The notes below the pieces were generated by a model, which ran no database searches, was not told where the DNA came from, and saw nothing but the letters and a program-made list of their open reading frames with translations. The translations under genes and the position numbers were made by a program. A stretch of 64,000 nt of DNA from Paraescarpia echinospica (lineage: Eukaryota; Annelida; Polychaeta; Sabellida; Siboglinidae). How positions within the stretch are numbered: position 1 is the first letter of the stretch; each line of letters begins with the position of its first letter. Below are positions 11,430-22,829 of this stretch, piece after piece. The stretch is from assembly GCA_020002185.1 (NCBI GenBank), contig CM034544.1:31484937-31548936 (forward strand). Reading direction: 5' to 3'.

Positions 11430-13742
11430 AATCGGAGGCATAGATAAAGATTGCAGAAATAAATCAGCAAAGAACAGCCTAGAAACCTGTTCTGAATCAG
11501 GATATCCATGCGTTTGTTTAAATGCAAGTAGAATAGTAAACAAAATAAATGAACTAAGCATTATGGTAGAAGATATTGACTCTCACATATTAGGTATAAC
11601 CGAATCATGGACCACCACTGATATATCAGATGGCGAATTGGGACTAACATGCTATGTAATGTTCAGGAAAGATAGAATATTAAAAAGGGGAGGTGGAGTT
11701 ATTTTATGTGTTAAAGAATCTATCCAGGCTTATGAAATACAATTAGAAAGAGAAGTAATTTGCGAAGAAGTTGTTTGGTGTAACATAGTTACAGGAAACA
11801 CAACGTTGACGGTATGGTTAGGTTATCGAAGCCCAAACATAATCGTAGAAGAGAATGAGAAAGGAAAAACGCTATGATGGAAGTAAGCAAACGGGACTGT
11901 ATTATTATGGGAGATTTTAACCATGATAATATACAATGGAAATATCTACAGAGTACGATGAGTGAGTACCACAAGTTGTTAGTTTTAGAACTAGACAGTT
12001 TCCTTTCTCAACATGTGCTGGAGCCAACTAAGGTGATAATGTGTTAGACACAGTTTTGTCCTCAAGAATAAATTAGTTGACATTGTCAAATTATGTGAGC
12101 CACTGGGAAGTAGTGATCACAACCAGATACAGATTAAAATCAAAGTAAAATCAGAAAGAAATAATAAAAAGCAGTTCAGGAGAAATTTCCACAAAGGAAG
12201 ATATAAGGAAATGAGGAAATATTTAGCAAAGATAGACTTGAACAACACTCTGAAGAATAAGACAGCAACAGAATGCTGGAATATCTTAAAGAGTGAAATA
12301 GAGAGCATCGTCTATAAACTTGTTCCCTTGAAAAAACAAGGGAAACGGTGCAGAAAGAAATACTTATCAAAAGAAGCCATTAGAAAACTTATTTACAAAC
12401 AAAATGACGAAGACTATAACATTTATAAAGAAGCACCAAACCAAGCTACAACTAAAATTCGAAATTCGAAGAGAAGCTACGAACAAAAATTAGCTAGTAA
12501 TATATTAAAAAAGACAACAACAGTTTTGATGCATATGTTCGGAGCAAACAAAAAGTTCAGGATAAGAACTGACCGCTGGAATATACTGCTGAAAATATAG
12601 TATCAGAGGGAATCTTAATGACAGAAGACCTGAATAAGTATTTTAGTTTAGTGTTTACCAGGAGAGATATTGGTTCACTGCCAGTACCAAAGGCTAAGTT
12701 CAAGGGGGTAGAATCAGACTATTTAGGACAGTTAATTGTAACCCCGGAAATGGTAGCTAAGAAAATTAGGGCTATGAGTGAATGGGATTCCGCCCAAACT
12801 ACTATTGGAAATTATAGAACAAATTAGCATTCCATTTGCAACAGTTTTCAACTTGTCATTAGAAGAGGGAGTGGTTCTTTTAGAATGGAAAGAAGCAAAC
12901 ATTATACCGTTGTTTTAAAAAAGGTTCCAGAAACAAGTCAGTGAACTACAGACCAGTTAGTTTAACGTCAGTGTTTTGCAAATTATTAGAAAGACTAATT
13001 AAAGATCACATGGTCAATTGTCTTGGTAAACATAACTTGTTAAACACATCTCAACATGGGTTTCTAAAAGCGAGGTCATGCTTAACAAACATGTTATGTT
13101 TTTTGGAAGATATCACTAAGTGGGTAGACGAGGGTTCACCAGTAAATATCATCTACTTGGATTTTCAGAAATCTTTCGACACATCAAAGATTACTGCTTA
13201 AATTAAATGTCCATGGTATAGGAAATAGTTTAATAAACTGGATAGAAAATGGCTAATTGACAGAAGACAACGGGCAGTACTTAAAAGAAAAGGACTTATA
13301 GGTGTAAAATCCTTGGATTATTTAAGCGAAACATAACGTATAAGGAAAAAGAGCTAATAATACTGCTGTATAAAACAATAGTTAGGCCTCATTTATTATA
13401 TTGTATTCACTAAAATGATACCAAAACTAAGGGATCTTAGTTACGAAATACGCCTTAAAATGTGGTTTAACAACACTAGAGACCAGGAGATTGAGATGAG
13501 ATCAGATAGAAGTGTTTAAAATATTGAATGGTTATGAAAATATTAATGGGAATAGTTTTTCTCAATCTAGAAAGATAGGACCAGAAGACATGAAATTACA
13601 CTAGTAAAGGAGCAGTGTAGATTATAAGAAAGTTATCATTCTCACAATAAATGAATGGAACATATTATGTCCTGATTGTGTTGATGCTAGTAGCGTAAAT
13701 ATGTTTTAAAATAAAATCGACACATACCTTAAAAGGGCAGGA
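11430..13742 (+). pseudogene. CR1 ORF2 copy 2: endonuclease and RT, heavily broken
   Basis: The endonuclease part (11520-12120) keeps GITESWTTTD, GYRSPN and GDFNHDN. The linker and RT N-terminus (12211-13200) include NYRPVSLTS and YLDFQKSFD. The frame breaks many times (for example near 11,875, 12,030, 12,598, 12,827 and 12,916). Relative to copy 1 about 430 bp is missing near 13,275, taking the motif B and FADD region, so it cannot encode a working RT. Confidence 0.8.
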
Positions 13743-13850
13743 TACACGTAGATAACAAGTATTGGACTCTCGATAAGCCAAAAGTGTTCCTTGTCCACCT
13801 GCCATCTAGAGTTAATTTTCTGGATGGCAATCTTATTAAATCTTGTTATT

Positions 13851-15160
13851 TCCTTCGTTTGGTTCTTAGTTCTTTCGCTCATTTATTTATTCGATCATCC
13901 GCCAACCATTTCATTTGCTATATCAACTGGATGTTTCATGTCTGTTGTTCGCTTATTTACTCCACCTGTATACATGCAGGATTGCACTAACACACCAAAC
14001 AACAATTAGATAAGGTATTCTTTGTTAATTAATTAGCCCAAACACCAGCCTTGTCAACACGGCTCTAATGATGTCGAAGGCTGACGTCACACAATGGATA
14101 CCTGCAGACAGGTTAAAGACCACAACAGGAACAGGAGGAACAACGACATATATGACACGGTGTTTGTGGACGACGATGACTTAGCGACGTGTGTGAGCAA
14201 TCTGTCAGCATCACGCCATAGCCCAGTACCCCGCCGACGGGAGCATCACCGGCGACATCCTACACTTAGCCTAGATGATTGAAGTAAATAACAGGCATTC
14301 TTCATCTCACCAACCAATTGGATTACCAATGCACGGTCGCATTCTTAACACTGATTGCTCAAACTGATTTACGTAAATTACAGCCACTCGCTTGATATAT
14401 TATATTTTACATCTCGCCGACGTTGTAAATTAGAGACAGTAATGGCTCTACAAAGGTTTTGATCAAGACATGTTCCAATAAATGATGAACTCGATGGGAA
14501 GACGACGACAACACATGGCGGGTAGACACTCTTATACAGCTGGGTACGATACGCTGATACGGTTGGGAATGTGTCAATCAATCAATTAATCAATCAACCA
14601 ATCGATCAATCGATCAATCATTCAAAACGTTTATTCAATCAAATCAGACAAGTGCAGTAAAGGTACATATTAAGTATACAAAACATACTCGGAGAAGAGG
14701 CGTAACATTGAAGCAAAACAACTAATGGTGTTACGCTACTTGCCTCTCGACACTTGTTGCAGTTTTATAATTGGTGTTAATTTCTAAACAAAGAACAGAC
14801 GTACAACAATACATATGCTTTGAGACATACATACATACATACATACATCTTGAAACAATACATTGCAATGATATTACTTCCTCGAACACTAACTTTCCAA
14901 TAACTGTTTGTTATCGTGTGTTCAATTATACGAACAAATTAAATTGATACAAGTTACATTCAACGAATACCAAAGTTTATTTCCAAAAATAATTAAAGAC
15001 ATATACCTTCTAAAGGGTAATATTTGGGTCCGGAAAAAAACTGATTCTCTACGTGTGCAGTACTTATTATCACGTTTCATAAATACTTATACAGGTGTGT
15101 CATGCACGTTTGCCGTTGCATACATGTCATGTATACATGACATGATCGTTATATTTGATT
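13851..15160. other. Intergenic stretch with tetranucleotide repeats
   Basis: Contains a (CAAT/CAAC)n run near 14,577-14,620 and a (CATA)n run near 14,827-14,848. A candidate small coding frame at 14,094-14,282 is listed separately. Nothing else is recognised. Confidence 0.4.
14094..14282 (+). CDS. Unrecognised 62-codon open frame, possible terminal exon
   Basis: Not a family I recognise. The product would be very polar, with VFVDDDDLAT, a His/Arg-rich stretch (RRREHHRRH) and a C-terminal SLDD. GC content and codon mix are richer than the surrounding AT-rich DNA, and an AG (cctgcag) at 14,100-14,106 could be a splice acceptor. A stop lies in frame just before the ATG. Chance is a real alternative, because no partner exon is visible. 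Confidence 0.2.
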   Translation: MDTCRQVKDHNRNRRNNDIYDTVFVDDDDLATCVSNLSASRHSPVPRRREHHRRHPTLSLDD

Positions 15161-15161
15161 T

Positions 15162-15162
<1 letters not shown>

Positions 15163-15237
<75 letters not shown>

Positions 15238-15300
15238 TGTATGTACAAACTGAGTGACATACTGACAGAAAGACAGACAGACAGACAGACACACACACAT
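15163..15300. repeat. Compound (TA)n(GT)n microsatellite
   Basis: (TA)n is followed by (GT)n, then a short (CAGA)n and (CA)n run. Apparent His-Thr and Cys-Val frames through it are repeat artefacts. Confidence 0.95.
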
Positions 15301-15624
15301 ACTATGTTTATGTTTGTTTGTGTGAAGCACAAAAGTGATATTATTTTCCCAAAACGAAGAAAATGGATATATCTCTTTTTGCCCTGAAACCCTTCATATA
15401 TTGCCACACATCTTTGTTATCTCAGGATGTTTTGTCTTTTCAAAATGTTCACGTGCAAACATAAATACGCTACTGAATCATACGTTAAGATAAATAGTTG
15501 TTTCTGGATAATAAAGCGTTTCATGCAACTTAAATAAAAAATTTTTTTTGGAATACGTGACATACCTTTTATTATTAAATACTACAAAAAATATGAAAAT
15601 AAAAGTACAAAAGTAAAAGGTAAG

Positions 15625-15945
15625 TTCGTATATATAGCGCAGTATTCAGTCATCCAGACTGCTCAAAGCGCCTTACCCTTTACTCCCTAGCAGACCTGTT
15701 CAATCGAACACCATCTCGACTTCTATGGGAAGCATTCAGCCAAGCTGCAATTAATGCGCGAAGACTATTCGTACACAAATATCCACCACCGTCTATAGCC
15801 AGATACTCACTCACACAGCTGAGTGAACTGAAGCAATGTAGAGTAAACGAACTTGCCCAAGGTTCGACACCGCCGCAGATAGGATTCGAAAGTGCGTTCA
15901 CTCAGTCGAGTGTCCGGAACTCTTACTGCTGCGCTACTGCGCTCT
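15625..15945 (-). mobile_element. tRNA-derived SINE with an L2-like tail
   Basis: On the - strand the element starts near 15,945 with a tRNA-like head: A box GTAGCGCAGCAGTAAGAG and B box TTTCGAATCCTA. A unique body follows, and a 3' tail reads ggcgctttgagc, then gactgaatactgcgctat, at about 15,670-15,633. The tail matches the 3' end of the L2-like fragment at 34,361-34,378 at 17 of 18 positions, so that LINE type probably mobilised it. Short conceptual ORFs in it are not meaningful. Confidence 0.7.
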
Positions 15946-17280
15946 ACAAATTCATGATGTATACCTTTTTAATTTGGCAACATATTGAAGTATGCCTACA
16001 ATGTTAATAAAATAAATACAAAAAATATGGACAAATATTGTACTGCATGAACTACATGGTGAAATATAATTGCAAAAATCATAAGGCCATATTGAACTTA
16101 TGAAGTATCTTTAATTTACCATTCCTAAGATATCAATTCTATGAGATAATTGCGATGTTTGGTCGTGAGCCAGGGCCTGCCTTGAAGACAATAAGTGCCG
16201 CCCCTATTTACCATGATTTTTAATTTCCTGGGGTTCTTATATATCCTTTGTCAACATGAATATATCCAATAATATCACCAAGTCAACTCAAATCAAGGGA
16301 ACTTGCGTTAATTCCAGAAAGTCAATTGTCTCACAAAACTAATATGGTCGCGCATCCGACGAATTCTCGCGCATGCGAGATTGCCTGGTGTGACGTCACA
16401 CATTTGGGACGTGAAATGAATGACCCGTGCTGAGATAGACGCCGGGCCATGACTTCTCAACGACGCCACTGCCACATAAATTGACGGTAACGGCCAAAAT
16501 GGGATTGGCCTGGGATTGTTTAACTACGCACCGAAGTACGATTCTATGCAAAAACAACGGATATTTAAATGTGCACTGTCCGTGTCCTTTAAAGAGCATT
16601 CTCCAGTCGCAGGTCTCTGCATGGAGATCCATCGAAATCAATTAAAACTGAGACTGCCATAACCGAATGGTGATTTTTAATATGACGTTATCCGTCGATT
16701 TGGCGACCCCTAGACCCGGGTCACTATACCACTGGTTGTATTTGGCTCAAATAAGTCAAGAAACAGTGGGAATATATAAGTATAAGTATCCCCGTTAAGG
16801 ACAAGGACTAGCCACATTAAACAGAGCATCGAAAAAATAGACGATTTAATACAAATGTTTGACTAATTAGAAATACCTACATGTGAGGAGGACAATTCTT
16901 CACATCCCGTCCCCTGTTGGCGTTTCAGGCTGCATTGTTACGCTCATGGCTTATTACCTGTAAGTTATGACACAACAAACCATCTATATCGTACAATAAT
17001 GCTATGGGTTCAAATGGCTGTAAATAACAAAAAAAGACTACATATAACTTTTATGACCGATTTTTTGAAGTTTTCGATTTTCTTAAGGAAATATTTTTAA
17101 AGCAGAATTCATAATTTGTTTGCCCCTTTGCTCGTTGATGTCCTACTGCCCTATACTCCAATAAAACTAGAAGACCGTTTTCAAACCGATTTTGTTCATT
17201 TAAGCGGTTTCCGTCTAGTTTTAAACGTGAAACGACAAATCCTTAAGATGTGTGCCAAAAAAACTTAAACAGAAAAAGTT
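15946..17280. other. Intergenic stretch, nothing recognised
   Basis: AT-rich at both ends with a more GC-rich centre (about 16,330-16,700). No domain-bearing frame or clear repeat was found by reading both strands. Confidence 0.4.
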
Positions 17281-18530
17281 CTAGCAATTCTTAAGTTCCA
17301 AGAAATGTTACCTATTTAGGCGTTCAAAAACGTTACCTGGTTCCAAATATGCTACCGGATCCGTAACCTCGTGCACCCGGTGAACGCATGTTCGTGTTCC
17401 ATAAATGTTACCCAGGATCAAAAACTGCTACCAGACCACTGTTTCCGTAACCTCGTCGACGTAACGATTCGACCACACTGACAGTTTTACGATCACCGTG
17501 AAGGTACAAATAGATCGATATTGATTGGTGCTTTGTCCGATCGCGTTTCGATATTCTACGGGTCGTGCTGGTCCTACTTATATGAGGAGCATTTAGTAGA
17601 ATATATTGCACTAAAATCAAATTTCGAATATTGTGACTAGGTGCTCGGTGTTCATTAGGCATTGCCTGCGCGAACCTTCCGCCGAATATCTCGTCTTTAC
17701 ACGTTGAAGGGTCGAGCATCTGTGGCTGACTTCAACGATGCAACAGGCCACACTTCGGGTTTTTATGATCACCGTGAAGTCACCAATAGACAAGTAGGGG
17801 TTAGTTCCTTGTCTAACCGCGTCTTCGTATGCTGCGACTTAGACAGCGTAGTCGATGAGGTCGACCCGACTTGTCCATGGCCCATCCGACGTAGCCAGAA
17901 GTAGCCGAACCGACGTAGCTAGCGTATCTGTTTGTTCGGTTGTGGCATGCCGAGGCGAATGCGACATCCAAAGTGGGTCTCTTTACGTCGATAGGTCCAG
18001 ACTCCGAGCTGATCCGACGTAGCGAGTCGGCACTTAGCCGAATTTAGGAAGCTGGAGGATGTGCACCGACTTTTTCTTTCCACCGAGTTTTGAAGGAAAT
18101 AAAACTTCGAATATTGTGACGCGATGTGCAATGTCGGTTAGGCTTTGCCTGCATGAGTCTTCCGCCGAAAACATCATCTTGACGGAGGGTCGAGAATCTG
18201 TGGCTGATTTCCAACCATGTAAGAGTTCGACGATCGCAGTTCGAAATTTATTCCTAACGAAACACCGGAATACAGCCATAAGCATTCACTAAAATGCTAC
18301 CTAACGAAATTTACAGAAATGGAGCAATTGACATTCACTAAAATGCTACCAAACGTCACCTTGGCCTCGGAATACCTCGACAAGACGAAGGACTACGCTA
18401 ACTACTTTGGATCGGCTACTTCTTCTGTCTACTTTGGATCGGCTACTTCTGTCTACGTCGGATCAGCTACTTCTCTCTACGTTGGATCGGCCATTTCACA
18501 CAATATCATCCGCCGCAGGTACCTATGAAG
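17280..18530. repeat. Degenerate tandem and inverted repeat block
   Basis: A segment near 17,620-17,745 (words ttcgaatattgtgac, ttccgccga, gagcatctgtggctga) recurs at about 18,103-18,222, a shift near 480 bp. The phrase gatcaccgtgaag occurs at about 17,490 and 17,767. The word GATCCGACGTAGC or close variants appears in one orientation near 17,886, 17,910 and 18,012, and inverted as a 24-bp tandem array at about 18,403-18,490. Copies of aaatgYTACC are scattered through the block. No real gene is supported. Confidence 0.65.
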
Positions 18531-19144
18531 TTTTATGAGAGAAACATGCAAAATATATTTACTGTATGTAATACGTCGCTATATCATAGGGAAATTATTC
18601 TGAAATTCAAGTTGTATTTTCGTCCACTTGCATTCAACTGCAAACAACTAGTTTGAGACAAGTTGTTATAAATGTAATGGGGCTGGTTATTACAACTGTA
18701 ACAACTTACCCCCATGTATTATATCTACTTTAGTCCTCACTACATATAAAGTTTATTTATGTAATCAGATATACATTGATGTAATAAGATATACACTGAT
18801 GCGGTCTTACAAGCGAAAGACAGAAAGTGCTGACAACTCTGCCGACGTTATGAGACGGGCGGCTACAAGGGTGGTGGGAAACAAGGAGTCGTTGCGGTTT
18901 GCGACTAAGTCATATAGTGTGCGAGTAAAGTGTTATGTTAGTCATACTTGCAGTGAAAACTGAGCATGTTGACTTATTTACTGATCATTGCATATGCCTG
19001 AAGGGCTAGTAAGTCGACCAATGTCACAAATGTGTGTGCTTCTGTTTCACTAGTAACACATTTTAACATCAATATTGGGTCAATGTAAAACAAATGGCGT
19101 GATTTGTTGAATTATAGATGTTTGTTATTGAATATCGCATTATA

Positions 19145-19212
19145 CCATTCACTACAGTATCCTCCATTCACTACTGTATCCTCCATTCACTAATGTATCC
19201 TCCATTCATTCC
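19145..19212. repeat. 19-bp tandem repeat
   Basis: Three and a half copies of a unit like ccattcactacagtatcct. Confidence 0.85.
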
Positions 19213-19299
19213 TAAGTTAAATATATCCATTAAAATAATGCATATATAAAACGTTTAATAAAAAGTGACTACAACTGAAAATAAAAAAAAAACTAGCCT

Positions 19300-20580
19300 G
19301 GTCTCCCATATTGTTCCGACATTTCTTTCAAAAAATGAGAGCCACAACGTGAAGGGTGTTATATTTTGTGAAATTGATGTTCATGTGAATTTGAAATTCG
19401 GTTGTGAAAAAGTACAGAAGTTATTATATGGAAATGTTGATGGTGGGGACCAAATATATACAATGCCGTTGGTTTCACTTCGATCGGACAATTATTCAAA
19501 AAACAAATCCTAGCACCCTTTTTTGTATAGTTGTATCCACAGAATGTAACCTCCAGTTTTTCTATTTTACTGCAAGTTGAACTATATGGCGAATTTCGCC
19601 TACGAAAATGTTCAAGGTTGACACTAATTCTATCCAACGACGTTCTTTTAATATCGATTAGGCAATTATTTCGAACTAACAACCCCAAGGGTGCTATTTT
19701 CGATATGGTCCGATCCACAAAATGCTACTTCCATTTTCTTTATTTTGAAATACACCAATCCGTATTAATAAATTCGTAAGCATATGTCACATACAACCTT
19801 TCCAGTTAGCTTTCAGTACTATTCAGTAGCGAGGCTTGTTCGTAGGCTGAATTTTTAAAATAAATACACATTTTGTTGAAAAAGAAGTTTAACAACTCTA
19901 CAATATCGACTACGCATTGAATCAGTTATGTAAAACATAAAAAACCTTGTAAAAATACTATGTTATGCTAATTATCGAATAACTCTTATGTTTGTATGGT
20001 ATGTTGTTCCATCAGAATGGCATATGTTTGATATTGTTCAGACATTTCTTTCAAAACAATGAAACCGTAGAGTTAACTTCAACTTGGAAGGGTGTAATCT
20101 TTTGTGAAACTGACGTTCACCAAAATAGTATTTTAAGTAATCCGCCACAAAATCATTCCCATTCGAGTGTCGAGATGCGGTTTGTTGCTCCGGTTAGACC
20201 TTGTCGGTACGAAACCGACACTGAAATCGGCACCACGATACTTCGAGCGGTTGGGATACTTAGACTGATTTATATTCAATTATCCCCAAATTTTATCCGT
20301 GAATATATTACTGGAGGGGACCAAAATTAAACAGATACAATGCCGTTGTTTTCACTTCAAATGGTCAATTATTAAAAACATAAAACTATCCCTAACACCC
20401 TTTTCCTTATTATTCCGATCCACATAATATAATCTCCAATTTTGGGTTTTCACTGAAGTTGAAAATATATAATTTCGCCTATGGAAATGTTCGTGTTGGA
20501 TACTAATTCTAAATAATGATGTTGGCTTCACTTCGATCAGAAAAATATTTAAAAAGCCTTACTCTAACACTTTTTCGTAC
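19300..20580. repeat. Degenerate repeats of about 175 bp
   Basis: A unit with the words ggcttcacttcgatcgg, acaattattc, tagcaccctttt, atccacagaatgtaac and tttcgcctacgaaaatgttc recurs. Unit starts are near 19,462, 19,636, 20,338 and 20,517, giving internal spacings of 174 and 179 bp. A further motif (ttcagacatttctttcaaaa, gggtgttatattttgtgaaa) is shared between 19,315 and 20,040, so a longer segment of about 725 bp was probably duplicated. No coding content. Confidence 0.7.
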
Positions 20581-20619
20581 ATCAAAAATGTATCTAGCGC
20601 TTGTACAAAATTACAAAAT

Positions 20620-20890
20620 AAAAACTCGTGTAGCAGTTCTCAAAAGGTATAAAATTGTATGTTGCAATTGTGAAAAGTAAAAGAAACTCGTGCAGCAGTT
20701 GGAAAGAAAAAGGTGTAAACAATGTGTGTAGCATTTGTTCAAAATTGCGGAAGAACTCTTGTAGCAGTTTGCAAAAGATGTAAAAAGTTTATGTAGCACT
20801 TGTGGAAAACTCTGAAAAAATTCGTGTTGCAGTTCGCCAAAGATGTAAAAAATGTATGTAACACTTGTGAAAAACTCGGTCGGAAAAATG
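20620..20890. repeat. Minisatellite of about 66 bp
   Basis: Four diverged units contain aactcgtgtagcagtt, aaaagatgtaaaaa and tgtagcacttgtg, starting near 20,624, 20,687, 20,755 and 20,822. The Phe/Leu-rich - strand frame over it follows from the repeat. Confidence 0.75.
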
Positions 20891-21845
20891 TCGATAAATG
20901 GTTCCAAAATGTCCAAAGAAAATGTAACAGTTGGTAAAGTCCTAAAAATAAGTCCCAACGTAAAACTTATCTTTAAAATGTAGCAAGTTGTGAACGGTCC
21001 CACAAAAACATTACCGACCCAGTAGTGGAAAAGGTTGCGGTCCCACGGGGTTACGGTTTTATTTCAAGACAGGTAGCCGATCCATTTTGATCGTGCAATT
21101 CCAGTTGCGGTTCCAGAAAAATCGGAGAAATAGGCGTAAAACGGTTACGGATCGGTGGAGCTGTAATGATTTTAGGCATATTATACGGTCTATGCCTTTT
21201 ACGAATGAATACGGTATTTCAGGAAAAAACATAACAGTTTCATCATTCCATCGCCAGCGTTACTCTCATTTTATTGCCTCAAGTCCAAGATGAGGCTGGC
21301 ATCTGCACTGACTCTCTAATTTTACGTGTCCAACTCCTTAACGTCACGCCAATTTCCGAAGAAGTGCAAGGTATGACGTTTGTGCGTTCAGCTGTGCCCG
21401 CGTGTGGCAGTCAATGTGATACAGACATCACATGCATGACATATATCTCCGTACAACGGTCAAGCTGCCACGAGACTGTGGCCGTACAACACAACATGTA
21501 ACTGTAAGTGTAACTGACCACACTCAGTTGCCACACACGCTGATCATCGGCACGTGTTCCTGATAGGGCCAGACTGGCCCTTTGAAGCAACATCATGTTT
21601 TTACAAGGAAATATCACCACTGTCAATAATTCAAGCAGTAGGTTGGCTTGAAACGTTGATAGGACGTGTTGTTTTACATATAAGTGATTGCCGCACTGAG
21701 AAATTATACATTCTTGCTACTTGTACATTTTTGCAACGTGCCTGTTGAATGCATAATGTGTTCGATCAACACTCCTATTGGAATTAATTTAGCCTATCGC
21801 GAATTAGGTTTTGTTGATGTTCAGATATGTAGATATTGGATAATT
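20890..21845. other. Intergenic stretch, nothing recognised
   Basis: Short frames only. The part before 21,080 still shows scattered copies of the gttac/ggttac words seen upstream. Confidence 0.35.
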
Positions 21846-21846
21846 G

Positions 21847-21903
<57 letters not shown>

Positions 21904-21990
21904 TGTGTGTGTGTGCTGTGGGTGTGTGTGCATGTGTTCATGTTTGCGTGCATGCATGTAAGTGTGCGCGTCGGTGTTTGCGTGGGTGGC
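21847..21990. repeat. (GT)n microsatellite
   Basis: About 50 bp of pure GT followed by a less regular GT-rich stretch. Confidence 0.95.
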
Positions 21991-21999
21991 GTGTGTATG

Positions 22000-22650
22000 T
22001 TTATGTGTATTTATGATTTCATAGCATGTTTTAGCTTAACATAACGACCGTTAATAAATACACGTTCAATTCGACGTGACAACTTTGCGATGAGAGCTGG
22101 CCTATCTGAGTGTATCGGGCAATGCGGGAGGTCAAACTCTCTCTTAGCTGACACTGTTCTACACTCACTAGACAATCTCAACAATGTTTGTCTTTCTTTC
22201 TTCCAGAATGACATAATGTTGGTTGATGACATCCTGTTGGTTGAATGTGTCATCGCGTCACTTACACACGAATATTCAGCAGAACGAATGGTATGTAAGT
22301 TCCGATGAAATGAATGTGCACCACGTAGACCTCGTAATTGCTTACGAAAACTGCCACTGACAACAGATCACTATTGCCACCGAATTAGGAGGAGTTTGTC
22401 GCTGCGATGTTGATACATACGAGACAAAAGAGGTCGTTCGTCCGACAGTAATATTGTTATTCATCGGTTGTCGCTATTGCCTGAGAGGTTGACTTGAACC
22501 TTATCAGACGAGAGTGATTGGTTTACACGTAAATATGTATATAATTGTGGTATAATAATGTATTTTTTTCAGGCAATCATCATGTCCATATATAAAAATA
22601 CATCAATAAAAGTGTGTAAATAAATATAAAAATACATAGATAAGAACAAC
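22000..22650. other. Intergenic stretch, nothing recognised
   Basis: No convincing ORF, RNA gene or repeat. Confidence 0.4.
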
Positions 22651-22829
22651 ATGTTTAAAAATTATATAAATCCCGGACCCACTGATGCCGCAGTTTCGAA
22701 GTACAATACATATCGCTAGTATTAATGATATAAATATTGGGATTCAAAGACACGGCAATCCTATTCATTGGGCTAAAATTAGCCTTGCTGATTACACATT
22801 TACCCGAGCTGACATTAACTGAAACAAAC

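Larger units (their letters stand above)
9884..13850 (+). mobile_element. CR1-like LINE copy 2, with ORF1 and ORF2 remnants and a nested L2
   Basis: The longest of the three CR1 copies. Order: ORF1 (9884-10879), a - strand L2 fragment (10886-11427), ORF2 remnants (11430-13742), then the family 3' UTR ending in repeats of aatcttgtta near 13,845. ORF2 lost roughly 430 bp near 13,275 relative to copy 1, which removes the RT FADD motif. Confidence 0.85.

Noticed and set aside
16330..16700. Possible gene in a GC-richer island
   Set aside because: The 81-codon - strand frame has no domain or splice partner and the region looks like old repeat DNA.
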